Source of the DNA: Fibrobacter sp. UBA7003
Lineage (GTDB): Bacteria; Fibrobacterota; Fibrobacteria; Fibrobacterales; Fibrobacteraceae
Direction of reading: 5' to 3'
NCBI GenBank assembly: GCA_002449765.1
Contig: DJXN01000014.1
Location: forward strand, 62,001-126,000
Length of the DNA stretch: 64,000 bases
Position numbers and translations under genes: made by a program. Numbering within the stretch: the stretch's first letter is position 1; each line of letters opens with the position of its first letter. The notes below the pieces were generated by a model that saw nothing but the letters and a program-made list of their open reading frames with translations, was not told where the DNA came from and made no database searches. Below, in pieces: positions 1 to 7,083 of the stretch.

Positions 1-15
1 AGACGAGGAAAATCT

Positions 16-315
16 ATGGCATTCAAGGTAATGGAAAAGCCCGACATGACGGAAGAAGAACTCCGCTATTTTAACGAGCACGATTTTGCAGAGGAATTCC
101 GCAAGGGTTTGGAAGATGGCACAACGATCGTCAGCAACGGCCCCTGGGAAGAAACCGTAAAGGAAATCAAGGCCCGCAAGGCCCGCGAAGCAACGAAGAT
201 GGCATCTTTCCGTTTGCCGACTTGGGTCATTGAAGGGCTCAAGCGCAATGCAGCAAAAGGCGGCGTCAAGTACAGCGAATACGCCATCGAGGTCTTGTCA
301 AAGGCCGCTGTATAA
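16..315 (+). CDS. CopG-family antitoxin-like protein
   Basis: A 99-residue protein. The C-terminal half (about residues 62-99) reads as a ribbon-helix-helix DNA-binding domain: MASFRLPTWVIEGLKRNAAK followed by a YSEYAIEVL helix. This is the pattern of the CopG/BrnA-like antitoxins of type II toxin-antitoxin systems. The N-terminal half is acidic and would contact the toxin. A GAGGAAAA stretch lies just upstream of the ATG. In BrnTA-like pairs the toxin gene precedes the antitoxin, so the partner would lie before position 1, outside the window. No toxin follows: the next gene is a metabolite-repair enzyme. The family call is good; the toxin pairing is inference. Confidence 0.75.
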   Translation: MAFKVMEKPDMTEEELRYFNEHDFAEEFRKGLEDGTTIVSNGPWEETVKEIKARKAREATKMASFRLPTWVIEGLKRNAAKGGVKYSEYAIEVLSKAAV

Positions 316-330
316 ATTTATATTCAAAGT

Positions 331-2106
331 ATGAAACTCCTCGACCAGTTCAGTTTTACGGAACTCATGCCCGCCCTCTCGACCGAGGGGATGCGTGCAC
401 TTGACAAGGCGGCCAAGGAAGCGCTCGCCAAGGACGTTCGCCAGACAGACGCTCCAATTGAAGGTGAGACGCGCGCGGCGATTGAGGCCGGTTATGAACT
501 GATGAAACTGGCGGGAACCGCGCTGTTCAAGAAGGCGGTCGAGGTTTTAGATGCTTATCGCGGGGACGTTTATTGCGGGGATATTTATCGCGGGTCTGGT
601 AATGCGCCCGAGACGCAGATTAGAACTGCGCCGCGATCGGTGGCGGTATTTGTCGGCGGGGGTAACAACGGAGGTGACGGGCTCGTACTCGCGAAGTTGC
701 TTATCGAAGCGGGAATCCCCTGCACCACGTATTCGCTTGCCGCCGCGGACAAATTCCAGAACGAAGCCAAGATGGCTCTGGATGATTTTGTGCAGGCAGG
801 CGGCCGTTTAATTCCGTATTCGCCGGCAGCGGAAAGTTTGTCGCAGGCAGGAACTGCACCGCGCACGCCGCGGTTCGCGGATTTTGACCTGATTGTAGAT
901 TGCATGCTCGGGAACGGCGCGTACGGCGAACTGCGGGAACTGTACGCAGCCGCGGTCCGCGACATTGCCGCATCAAACATCCCGGTTGTCGCGGCCGACG
1001 CACCCACCGGTTACGACTCACAGGAACACGTGCGCCGGGAACCCTGTACCCGCGCATGCGAAACCCTCCTGTTCGGGTTCCCGCGGCTGGATGCATACAC
1101 GCGCGAAGGCGGGCCCGCTTTCGGGGAAGCCTCCATCGCCCCGCTCGGCTACCCCGCAGGCATCGTCGAGCAGTTCAGCGAGAACACGTTCCTCGCCACC
1201 GAGGCGCTCATTCCGCAAATGTTGCCCGCGCGCGACGACTGGGGCGACAAGCGCACCCAGGGCTGCGCCATGATTGTCGCAGGTTCCGGCGATATGCCGG
1301 GAGCCGCCGCGCTCTGCACGCAAGCAGCACTCCGGAGCGGCGCCGGCCTCGTGACCCTCGCGAGCCCCGAAGCCGTGATGTCCGTACTGCAGGCAAAACT
1401 TTCGGAACCCGTATTCGTAAACCTGCAAGATATCGCAGGTCAAGATGCGGATTCCACGGACGATCGAGCCACAGCGCTCTCCCCCGCACACATTCCGCAG
1501 ATTCTCGAGAAGGCAGCACACAACCAGGCGCTCGCTATCGGCCCCGGAATCGGAAGCGCCGAATGCACTCGCGACGCCGTCATCGAAATACTCCCGCAGC
1601 TCAATTGTCCGCTAGTCATCGACGCCGACGCGCTGAACGCCATCGCCACACACAACAAGACATCCGCAAGCCCCACTTCGGGCGCGGCATCTTACCTTCA
1701 CAGCATCGAGACTGCGGCAATCCTCACGCCGCACCGCCGGGAATTCGAAAGACTTTTCGGCGCCCTCCCGACAAACGATATCGACATACCCAAACTACTT
1801 CGTGACATCGCCCGCAACACGAAGAAGGTCATTCTCCTGAAGGGCGCGCCGACCTTCGTCGCCGCTCCCGACGGTCGCGTGTTCATCGTGCCCGCACACA
1901 ACTCGGGCCTCGCCAAGGGCGGCTCGGGCGACGTGCTTACCGGCATCATCACGGCTCTGCTCGCACAGGGCTTGTCCACCTGCGAAGCTGCCGTCCTCGG
2001 AGCATTACTGCATCAAAAAGCGGGCCGCATAGCCCGCACAAAAATGGGAGCATTCAGCATGCTCCCGAGCGATGTCATCGGCGCGCTACCGCAGGCGTTT
2101 AACTAA
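331..2106 (+). CDS. nnr: Bifunctional NAD(P)H-hydrate epimerase / ADP-dependent dehydratase
   Basis: A 591-residue enzyme that repairs damaged nicotinamide cofactors. The N-terminal epimerase half (about residues 1-290) interconverts R- and S-NAD(P)HX and carries the nucleotide-binding VGGGNNGGDG loop and an ADAPTGYDS motif. The C-terminal ribokinase-like half (about 300-591) dehydrates S-NAD(P)HX using ADP: AMIVAGSGDMPGAA, the AIGPGIG loop, VIDADALNAIA, LTPHRREFERLFG and the catalytic GLAKGGSGDVLTGI motif are all present. The length is slightly above that of the E. coli YjeF/Nnr protein, with loop insertions in the epimerase half. It starts 15 bp after the antitoxin gene and converges on the FISUMP lipoprotein gene. 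TATATTCA lies just before the ATG. Confidence 0.93.
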   Translation: MKLLDQFSFTELMPALSTEGMRALDKAAKEALAKDVRQTDAPIEGETRAAIEAGYELMKLAGTALFKKAVEVLDAYRGDVYCGDIYRGSGNAPETQIRTAPRSVAVFVGGGNNGGDGLVLAKLLIEAGIPCTTYSLAAADKFQNEAKMALDDFVQAGGRLIPYSPAAESLSQAGTAPRTPRFADFDLIVDCMLGNGAYGELRELYAAAVRDIAASNIPVVAADAPTGYDSQEHVRREPCTRACETLLFGFPRLDAYTREGGPAFGEASIAPLGYPAGIVEQFSENTFLATEALIPQMLPARDDWGDKRTQGCAMIVAGSGDMPGAAALCTQAALRSGAGLVTLASPEAVMSVLQAKLSEPVFVNLQDIAGQDADSTDDRATALSPAHIPQILEKAAHNQALAIGPGIGSAECTRDAVIEILPQLNCPLVIDADALNAIATHNKTSASPTSGAASYLHSIETAAILTPHRREFERLFGALPTNDIDIPKLLRDIARNTKKVILLKGAPTFVAAPDGRVFIVPAHNSGLAKGGSGDVLTGIITALLAQGLSTCEAAVLGALLHQKAGRIARTKMGAFSMLPSDVIGALPQAFN

Positions 2107-2113
2107 TCAACAG

Positions 2114-2950
2114 CTAGTCCTTGACGCAACGGACTGAATACCCGCCGCCCTTGTAGATGCCGTACAAGTTCACGACGTTGATGTCGTAGCGCATGAGCAT
2201 GCCGCACGCATAATAGTAATCGAACTCTGTAGAACACCAAAAGTTTGCTCTGTAGTTCTCGCCGTAGTAATACCCATCGTCCCCCCTTTCGCCAGCAGGC
2301 AACGCTGAGAACAAGTAGGCGTCCGTACCGCCACCACTATGCCAGTTGGTTGTGGACTTGAGCTTCATGCCAGCAAAGCCGCCAACTGCAAAAATCAGCG
2401 TTTTCCATTCCGTTGTATCCGGCAAATGCCAGCCCTTGGGACAAACACCACGTACCGGATAAATCGGCGAACAGTTCTTTTCTTGACCGCATCCCTTGCT
2501 ATTTGCACTCCACGTTCCCACGCTGTCCATCGCCGCCGCCCATGTGTAAAGGCGCCCATACTTGGAACAGTTGACCGGGTCATTGCCATAGCACCAGCTA
2601 GTAGAATCGGAGGTATTACCGCCGGCATAGTTATAGGGAACACCCGTGTAAGCGTAGTTCAAATTCGCCGCCATCCAGACTTGCTCACCAATCTTTACCG
2701 TCTTGTAAGTTTGGCCATCGCGCTCATCCACCAACTCGCCATATTCACAGGTATCCGTACTATCGGTTTTACACGAAGTCGCCAAAGCGACAGAACTGCT
2801 GCTGGACACACTTGTCTCGTCATCGCTCGATTTCGGCGTGACGCTCGACGAAGATTCCTTCCCGTCCGGGCGCGTCGCAAAATCGCTATCATCGTCACCG
2901 CAAGCAGCCAGACACAGGAATGCAACCAGGGCAAAAATTCTCCATCTCAT
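2114..2950 (-). CDS. FISUMP-domain lipoprotein
   Basis: A 278-residue lipoprotein. The signal peptide ends in a lipobox (FLCLAAC, Cys at about 17), followed by an acidic and Ser-rich linker (to about 75) that would hold the domain off the membrane. Residues about 77-278 form one FISUMP domain: DERDGQTYKTVKIGEQVWMA at the start, CPKGWHLPDTTEWKTL in the middle, and GGGYSVRCVKD at the end. Function is not established for this family; abundance in Fibrobacter and cell-surface location suggest a role in adhesion or substrate interaction. The start is supported by a GGAGG sequence 7 bp before the ATG. Confidence 0.9.
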   Translation of the reverse strand: MRWRIFALVAFLCLAACGDDDSDFATRPDGKESSSSVTPKSSDDETSVSSSSSVALATSCKTDSTDTCEYGELVDERDGQTYKTVKIGEQVWMAANLNYAYTGVPYNYAGGNTSDSTSWCYGNDPVNCSKYGRLYTWAAAMDSVGTWSANSKGCGQEKNCSPIYPVRGVCPKGWHLPDTTEWKTLIFAVGGFAGMKLKSTTNWHSGGGTDAYLFSALPAGERGDDGYYYGENYRANFWCSTEFDYYYACGMLMRYDINVVNLYGIYKGGGYSVRCVKD

Positions 2951-2978
2951 AGTGGTCCTCCCATTTTATACACAATGT

Positions 2979-3006
2979 AAAAAAGCGCCCGCTGTTACGC
3001 GGGCGC
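2979..3006 (-). terminator. Rho-independent terminator of the pectate lyase gene
   Basis: A perfect 8-bp GC stem (GCGCCCGC / GCGGGCGC, loop TGTTAC) is followed in the minus direction by six T. It lies 23 bp past the pectate lyase stop codon. Confidence 0.9.
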
Positions 3007-3029
3007 CGGTGTTTTGGAGGAGAACAATT

Positions 3030-4820
3030 TTAGCGAATTTTCACCACGTGGTTCTCGGTGCCGACACGCACGAGGTACGAGCCCGCCCCCGGCAACGCAA
3101 AGGCGTTGTTCTGGCCTGTGACATTCCGGCGGAACAGCAGGCGGCCCTGCATGTCGAACACGGCTACCTGCACGGAGCCCGCAGCCGTACCCAAGCCATA
3201 AATAGCGACTTCACGGCCCGACACAGCAAGGTTCATGCGGTTCGCCATCACAGCCACAATCGCATCAGACTTCTCGCTGCTGGAGGATTCGTCCTGCACC
3301 TCGACAGCGCTCGAACTGCTCGACTCCTCGGGAGGCTCGACGACATTACTGCTGCTGGACTTTGCAGAGGAACTCGACGCCGGAGCTTCGCCATTCCCAG
3401 CCACGACCGTAATCGTCCCGCTCTTCGAGGCATTCGTCGTAGCGCCCGTTGTCGTTACGGTAAACTTGTATGCACCCGGCGCAGCCGTCGCAGAGACCGT
3501 TCCCGAAATGTAGAAGTCAGAACCCTTGAGCGTACCCGACACGCCATCCGGAAGCCCCGTCACTGCGGCACCCGTCGCGCCCGCAATCGTGTAGTAGAAT
3601 TCCGTAACCGCAGCACCCTGGGCAACCTCCTGGTTTGCACTGCCCGAGCCATGCTTGGTGAGGCTAGCCTCACCCGCAACAGAACCCTGCGATGAACTGG
3701 ACTTTGCAACACTGCTGCTCGACTTCACGGAAGAACTCGATGCCACGCTGGTGCTCGACTTTGCGCTGCTGGAGCTTGCCGGAGTCACCACAGGACTGCT
3801 GCCCGGATCCGGGAGAGTAGCACCTGCATACAACTTAATAGAATCGCGCAGGGCATACGCCTTCGCCTGCGTGCTTACGTCGGTGAGGCTCATGGAATAA
3901 CTCGGCTTGAACGCTGTGCCCGTACCGGCCTGCGGTTTCTTCACGTTCTCTTCGTAATTTTCGATCATCTGCGCCGCCGTGATGGCTCCGTCGCTCGTGT
4001 AGAGGTCAAGCGCCTTCTGCACGCCGATGAATACGTTCCTTTCGATGCGGATATCCGCCTCAATGGCCGCACGCACGCAATAGCTCGCATTCTTACTGTC
4101 GAAGAGGTTGTTCGCCACATGCACCTTGCCAAAACGCACACGAGGCATGCGTTCGACCACGCCGTCAGCCCACCACGTATGGTGAATCGTCACGTTCAGA
4201 TGCCCGCGGTCGCTCGTCTTTGTCTTGCTGTTGCCAATCAGGTTGCTGAACTGGTGGCCGGTCGATGCCGAGGTATAGCTGAACTTGGTCCACGAAATCG
4301 TCACGTAGTCCGAGGCATTGGTAATGTCCAGGTTGCCGTCGTGACCATCGTAAACATCCACGTGATCAATCCACACATTCTTGGATTCGTGATTTACCTG
4401 CAGGCAATCCTCGTCATCATCGTCATGCGCGCCGGCGCCCTTGAATTTCAGGTTGCGGATGATGACGTTCTTCGAGCCGCTCAGCTTCATGGCGCTACCC
4501 GAGCTGGGCTGCGCGATGATGGCGCCCTGGTAACCGTAAATCGTCACGTTGCTGCCGACCTCGACGGGGCCCATGTACGTCCCCGGCTTCACGTAAATAA
4601 TCTTGTTGCCCGCCTTGGCGTAGCTCTTAAGGTCACTCACATTGTCCACCGTGACCTCGGAATATCCCTTGCCGCCCGTGGTGCCGCCATTCTGCGTGGC
4701 AAATCCCGCCATCGGGAAGTCCGGCGAGGTGACCGCGAACGCGGAAGTCGCCGTACCGACAACCGTCGCCCCGCACACAAGCAGCGCCGAGAGCGACATT
4801 TTCAACGAATTACAACCCAT
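3030..4820 (-). CDS. Secreted pectate lyase (PL1-type) with C-terminal sorting-like domain
   Basis: A 596-residue modular secreted enzyme. After a signal peptide (MGCNSLKMS ... SAFA) come a PL1-type right-handed beta-helix domain (about residues 35-335), with the motifs WIDHVDVYDGHDGNLDITN and MPRVRFGKVHVANNLF, which cleaves polygalacturonate by beta-elimination; a Ser/Val linker; an Ig-like domain (about 380-465) rich in TGLPDGVSGTL; a second Ser-rich linker; and a C-terminal module VQVAVFDMQGRLLFRRN ... GSYLVRV resembling type IX secretion sorting domains. An upstream in-frame ATG exists at 4895, but AAAGG sits 9 bp before the ATG at 4820, and only that start gives a clean signal peptide. 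The beta-helix and sorting calls are strong; the exact substrate is inferred from the family. Confidence 0.9.
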   Translation of the reverse strand: MGCNSLKMSLSALLVCGATVVGTATSAFAVTSPDFPMAGFATQNGGTTGGKGYSEVTVDNVSDLKSYAKAGNKIIYVKPGTYMGPVEVGSNVTIYGYQGAIIAQPSSGSAMKLSGSKNVIIRNLKFKGAGAHDDDDEDCLQVNHESKNVWIDHVDVYDGHDGNLDITNASDYVTISWTKFSYTSASTGHQFSNLIGNSKTKTSDRGHLNVTIHHTWWADGVVERMPRVRFGKVHVANNLFDSKNASYCVRAAIEADIRIERNVFIGVQKALDLYTSDGAITAAQMIENYEENVKKPQAGTGTAFKPSYSMSLTDVSTQAKAYALRDSIKLYAGATLPDPGSSPVVTPASSSSAKSSTSVASSSSVKSSSSVAKSSSSQGSVAGEASLTKHGSGSANQEVAQGAAVTEFYYTIAGATGAAVTGLPDGVSGTLKGSDFYISGTVSATAAPGAYKFTVTTTGATTNASKSGTITVVAGNGEAPASSSSAKSSSSNVVEPPEESSSSSAVEVQDESSSSEKSDAIVAVMANRMNLAVSGREVAIYGLGTAAGSVQVAVFDMQGRLLFRRNVTGQNNAFALPGAGSYLVRVGTENHVVKIR

Positions 4821-4965
4821 AACATCCATCCTTTTTTGAGATGCAGGCAACCCGCCCGCATTGTTCTCAAAATCTTTCTCAAAATTTATATTCAAAAAAG
4901 GAAAAAGTCAATAGGAAATTTTATCATTTTGCCGCTCTTTTGCCCGTAATTAGACACAAAACAAA

Positions 4966-4997
4966 CAAAAATGGCGAAATTCAAAGAAATTCGCCAT
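4966..4997 (-). terminator. Probable terminator after the flavodiiron gene
   Basis: The inverted repeat ATGGCGAA / TTCGCCAT, extended by A/T pairs, is followed in the minus direction by TTTTTG and a T-rich stretch. It lies about 70 bp after the flavodiiron protein stop codon. Confidence 0.7.
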
Positions 4998-5063
4998 TCT
5001 TAAAATGTTCTCAAAAATTTATTTTACAATTACAACAGGTCGGGCATCCGAGAAAACATGCGC

Positions 5064-6221
5064 CTACACAAGTTCTTGAACGAGTTTGTCCATCGCTGCT
5101 TCGGATTCGGTGCTGAGCGTCGACTTCACCGTCACCACCGTTTCGGCAAGCGTCACGTTCTTGAGCGTGGCGAGGATTTCGGTCATCTTCTTCGCGGCCA
5201 TCGGGGCCCAGGTGCCGTTTTCGACAACACCCACCTTGCGGTTAGAATAGTTCTTCGCCTTCAGGTGATTGAGGAAATCTTCCATCACCGGGAAAAGTCC
5301 CGCGTCATAAGTAGGAGCTGCCACCACCATGCGATCGTAGCGGAAGGCGTCTTCGATGACTTCGGCCATGTCGCTGCGGGCAAGGTCAGAAACCACCACC
5401 TTCTCGACACCGGCGGCCTTGAGTTTTTCACCGAGCAATTCCGCGGCCTTCTTGGTTCCGCCGTAAATCGAGGCATAAGCCACGAGCACGCCCTTGCCTT
5501 CGGGAGCGTAGCTGCTCCAGGTGTTGTACTTGTCGATGTAGTAGCCCAAATTTTCGGTGAGCACCGGGCCATGCAGCGGGCAGATTGTCTTGATGTCGAG
5601 TGCAGCCGCCTTCTTGAGCACCGCCTGCACCTGGTTGCCGTACTTGCCCACGATGTTGAAGTAGTAGCGGCGGGCTTCGCAGGCCCAGTCATCCGGGTCG
5701 GCATCGTACACGCCGAACTTACCGAACGCATCGGCCGCAAACAAGACCTTTTCGCTCTGTTCGTAGCTGAACAGGACTTCGGGCCAGTGCACCATCGGGG
5801 CACCGATAAACTGGAGCGTATGGCTACCGAGCGCAAGCGTATCGCCTTCCTTCACGGTCTGCTTCTTGACCGATTCAGGGAGAGCCATGAACTGCGGCAA
5901 CAGAGCAAACGCCTTCGCGGATGCCACAAGCGTCGCTTCCGGGTACTTCGCGACAAAATCAGCAATGCCGCCAGCATGGTCCGGTTCCAGGTGGTGAATT
6001 ACCAGGTAGTCCGGCTTGCGGCCAGCGAGAGCGGTTTCCAAATTGGCAAGCCACTCGCTCACCTTGTGCGCATCGACCGTGTCGGTCACGGCAATCTTTT
6101 CGTCCACAATCACGTACGAATTGTACGCCATGCCCTCGGGCACCACGTACTGGCCTTCGAACAAATCGATGTCGCGATCGTCGACACCGATGTACTTGAT
6201 ATTTTCGCTAAAGTTCTTCAT
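5064..6221 (-). CDS. Flavodiiron protein (FprA-type flavoprotein)
   Basis: A 385-residue cytoplasmic enzyme that reduces O2 to water (and/or NO to N2O), protecting anaerobes. The N-terminal metallo-beta-lactamase-like domain (about 1-245) carries the diiron ligands in HHLEPDHAGG, in MVHWPEVLF, in AADAFGKFG and in CPLHGPV. The C-terminal flavodoxin domain (about 250-385) has the FMN loop YASIYGGTKKAAE and a VAAPTYDAG stretch. No rubredoxin or flavin reductase domain is fused, so an external electron donor is needed. The gene stands alone between the pectate lyase and a SIMPL gene. TAGGAG lies 6 bp before the ATG and a promoter-like TAAATTTC a little further upstream. Confidence 0.93.
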   Translation of the reverse strand: MKNFSENIKYIGVDDRDIDLFEGQYVVPEGMAYNSYVIVDEKIAVTDTVDAHKVSEWLANLETALAGRKPDYLVIHHLEPDHAGGIADFVAKYPEATLVASAKAFALLPQFMALPESVKKQTVKEGDTLALGSHTLQFIGAPMVHWPEVLFSYEQSEKVLFAADAFGKFGVYDADPDDWACEARRYYFNIVGKYGNQVQAVLKKAAALDIKTICPLHGPVLTENLGYYIDKYNTWSSYAPEGKGVLVAYASIYGGTKKAAELLGEKLKAAGVEKVVVSDLARSDMAEVIEDAFRYDRMVVAAPTYDAGLFPVMEDFLNHLKAKNYSNRKVGVVENGTWAPMAAKKMTEILATLKNVTLAETVVTVKSTLSTESEAAMDKLVQELV

Positions 6222-6239
6222 ACCGACTCCTATTTTTTT

Positions 6240-6269
6240 GAAATTTAGAAAAAAACACCGACCGCCAAT
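6240..6269 (-). promoter_or_regulatory. Promoter-like element of the flavodiiron gene (ATTG-N18-TAAATTTC)
   Basis: On the minus strand, ATTG is followed after 18 bp by TAAATTTC, matching the Bacteroidetes-type -33/-7 layout (TTTG, 19-21 bp, TAnnTTTG). The element ends 18 bp before the ATG, which leaves room for the Shine-Dalgarno TAGGAG. Confidence 0.5.
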
Positions 6270-6328
6270 TTTGCCCTCACTTTTTTTCGCTATTTTGCTT
6301 GATAGAGGGTGCCGGGTGTCATCTTTTC

Positions 6329-7030
6329 CTAATCTTCCAAGAAATACTGCACGTTCGTCACGACGCGGACTTTCTTGATGTACGGCGTATTTTCGTCGCG
6401 GTTTTCAATGGAGAACACTCCCTGCGTAGCCGTCTTGATTTTGCCAAGTTTGCTGTCGGAATCCTTGGCAAATTTTTCGGCAGCGGTGCGCGCGTTCTTA
6501 GTCGCTTCGTCAATCATGGCAGGCTTGATTTCGTTGAGGCCGTTAAAGCTATAAATGGTGCGGTACTGGTAATCGCTACCGCTAAAGGCAATTCCATGTT
6601 TCAGGAGTTCGCCCTGCTTTTCCATGGTCTTGCGGACAAGGGCCACATCGTTTGTCGCAACAGTCGCAACCACGGTTGCCACATAGCGGTAATTATGTTT
6701 ACCGCCGCTATACAATTCGCCATCGGCATCGACAATGGCCGGGGTCGAGTAAGTAATGTTTTCTTTTTTAACGCCGTTTTCGAGCAGGAACTTTTCAAGT
6801 ATCTGCGTCTTGGACTGTAGCGTTGCAGAAAGTTCCGCAAGGTCGTTGCCCACTTCTTTGTAAACAATCGGCCAAATCACGAAATCAGCCGGTACTTCGC
6901 GTTCGGCAAGGCCACGCACGAACACCACGCGGTCGCGTTCCTTGACATCGATTTGCGCGCGATAGAAAAATGCACCCAGGCACAAAATGGCAAGCGCCAG
7001 AATGAGAGCCTCTTTAACTCTTGATTGCAT
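6329..7030 (-). CDS. SIMPL-domain (DUF541) membrane-anchored protein
   Basis: A 233-residue protein. One N-terminal transmembrane helix (about residues 7-22, LILALAILCLGAFFY) is followed by a periplasmic SIMPL domain (about 32-233): VVFVRGLAEREVPADFVIW at the start, the NGVKKENITYS segment, and a closing KVRVVTNVQYFLED. Related proteins (E. coli YggE type) form ring oligomers and are linked to stress tolerance, but the biochemical role is unknown. AGGAG lies 6 bp before the ATG at 7030; the upstream in-frame TTG at 7036 has no such support. The gene is divergent from polA. Confidence 0.87.
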   Translation of the reverse strand: MQSRVKEALILALAILCLGAFFYRAQIDVKERDRVVFVRGLAEREVPADFVIWPIVYKEVGNDLAELSATLQSKTQILEKFLLENGVKKENITYSTPAIVDADGELYSGGKHNYRYVATVVATVATNDVALVRKTMEKQGELLKHGIAFSGSDYQYRTIYSFNGLNEIKPAMIDEATKNARTAAEKFAKDSDSKLGKIKTATQGVFSIENRDENTPYIKKVRVVTNVQYFLED

Positions 7031-7083
7031 ATTCAACTCCTTTTTTACATAAATCCAATATACAAATTTTCTACATTCAAAAC

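Noticed and set aside
5058..6248. A long plus-strand ORF (396 codons) opposite the flavodiiron gene.
   Set aside because: His/Arg/Val-rich translation without motifs; it is the antisense shadow of a clearly recognised gene. The same applies to 16371-18818, 19076-20521 and 34777-36507.
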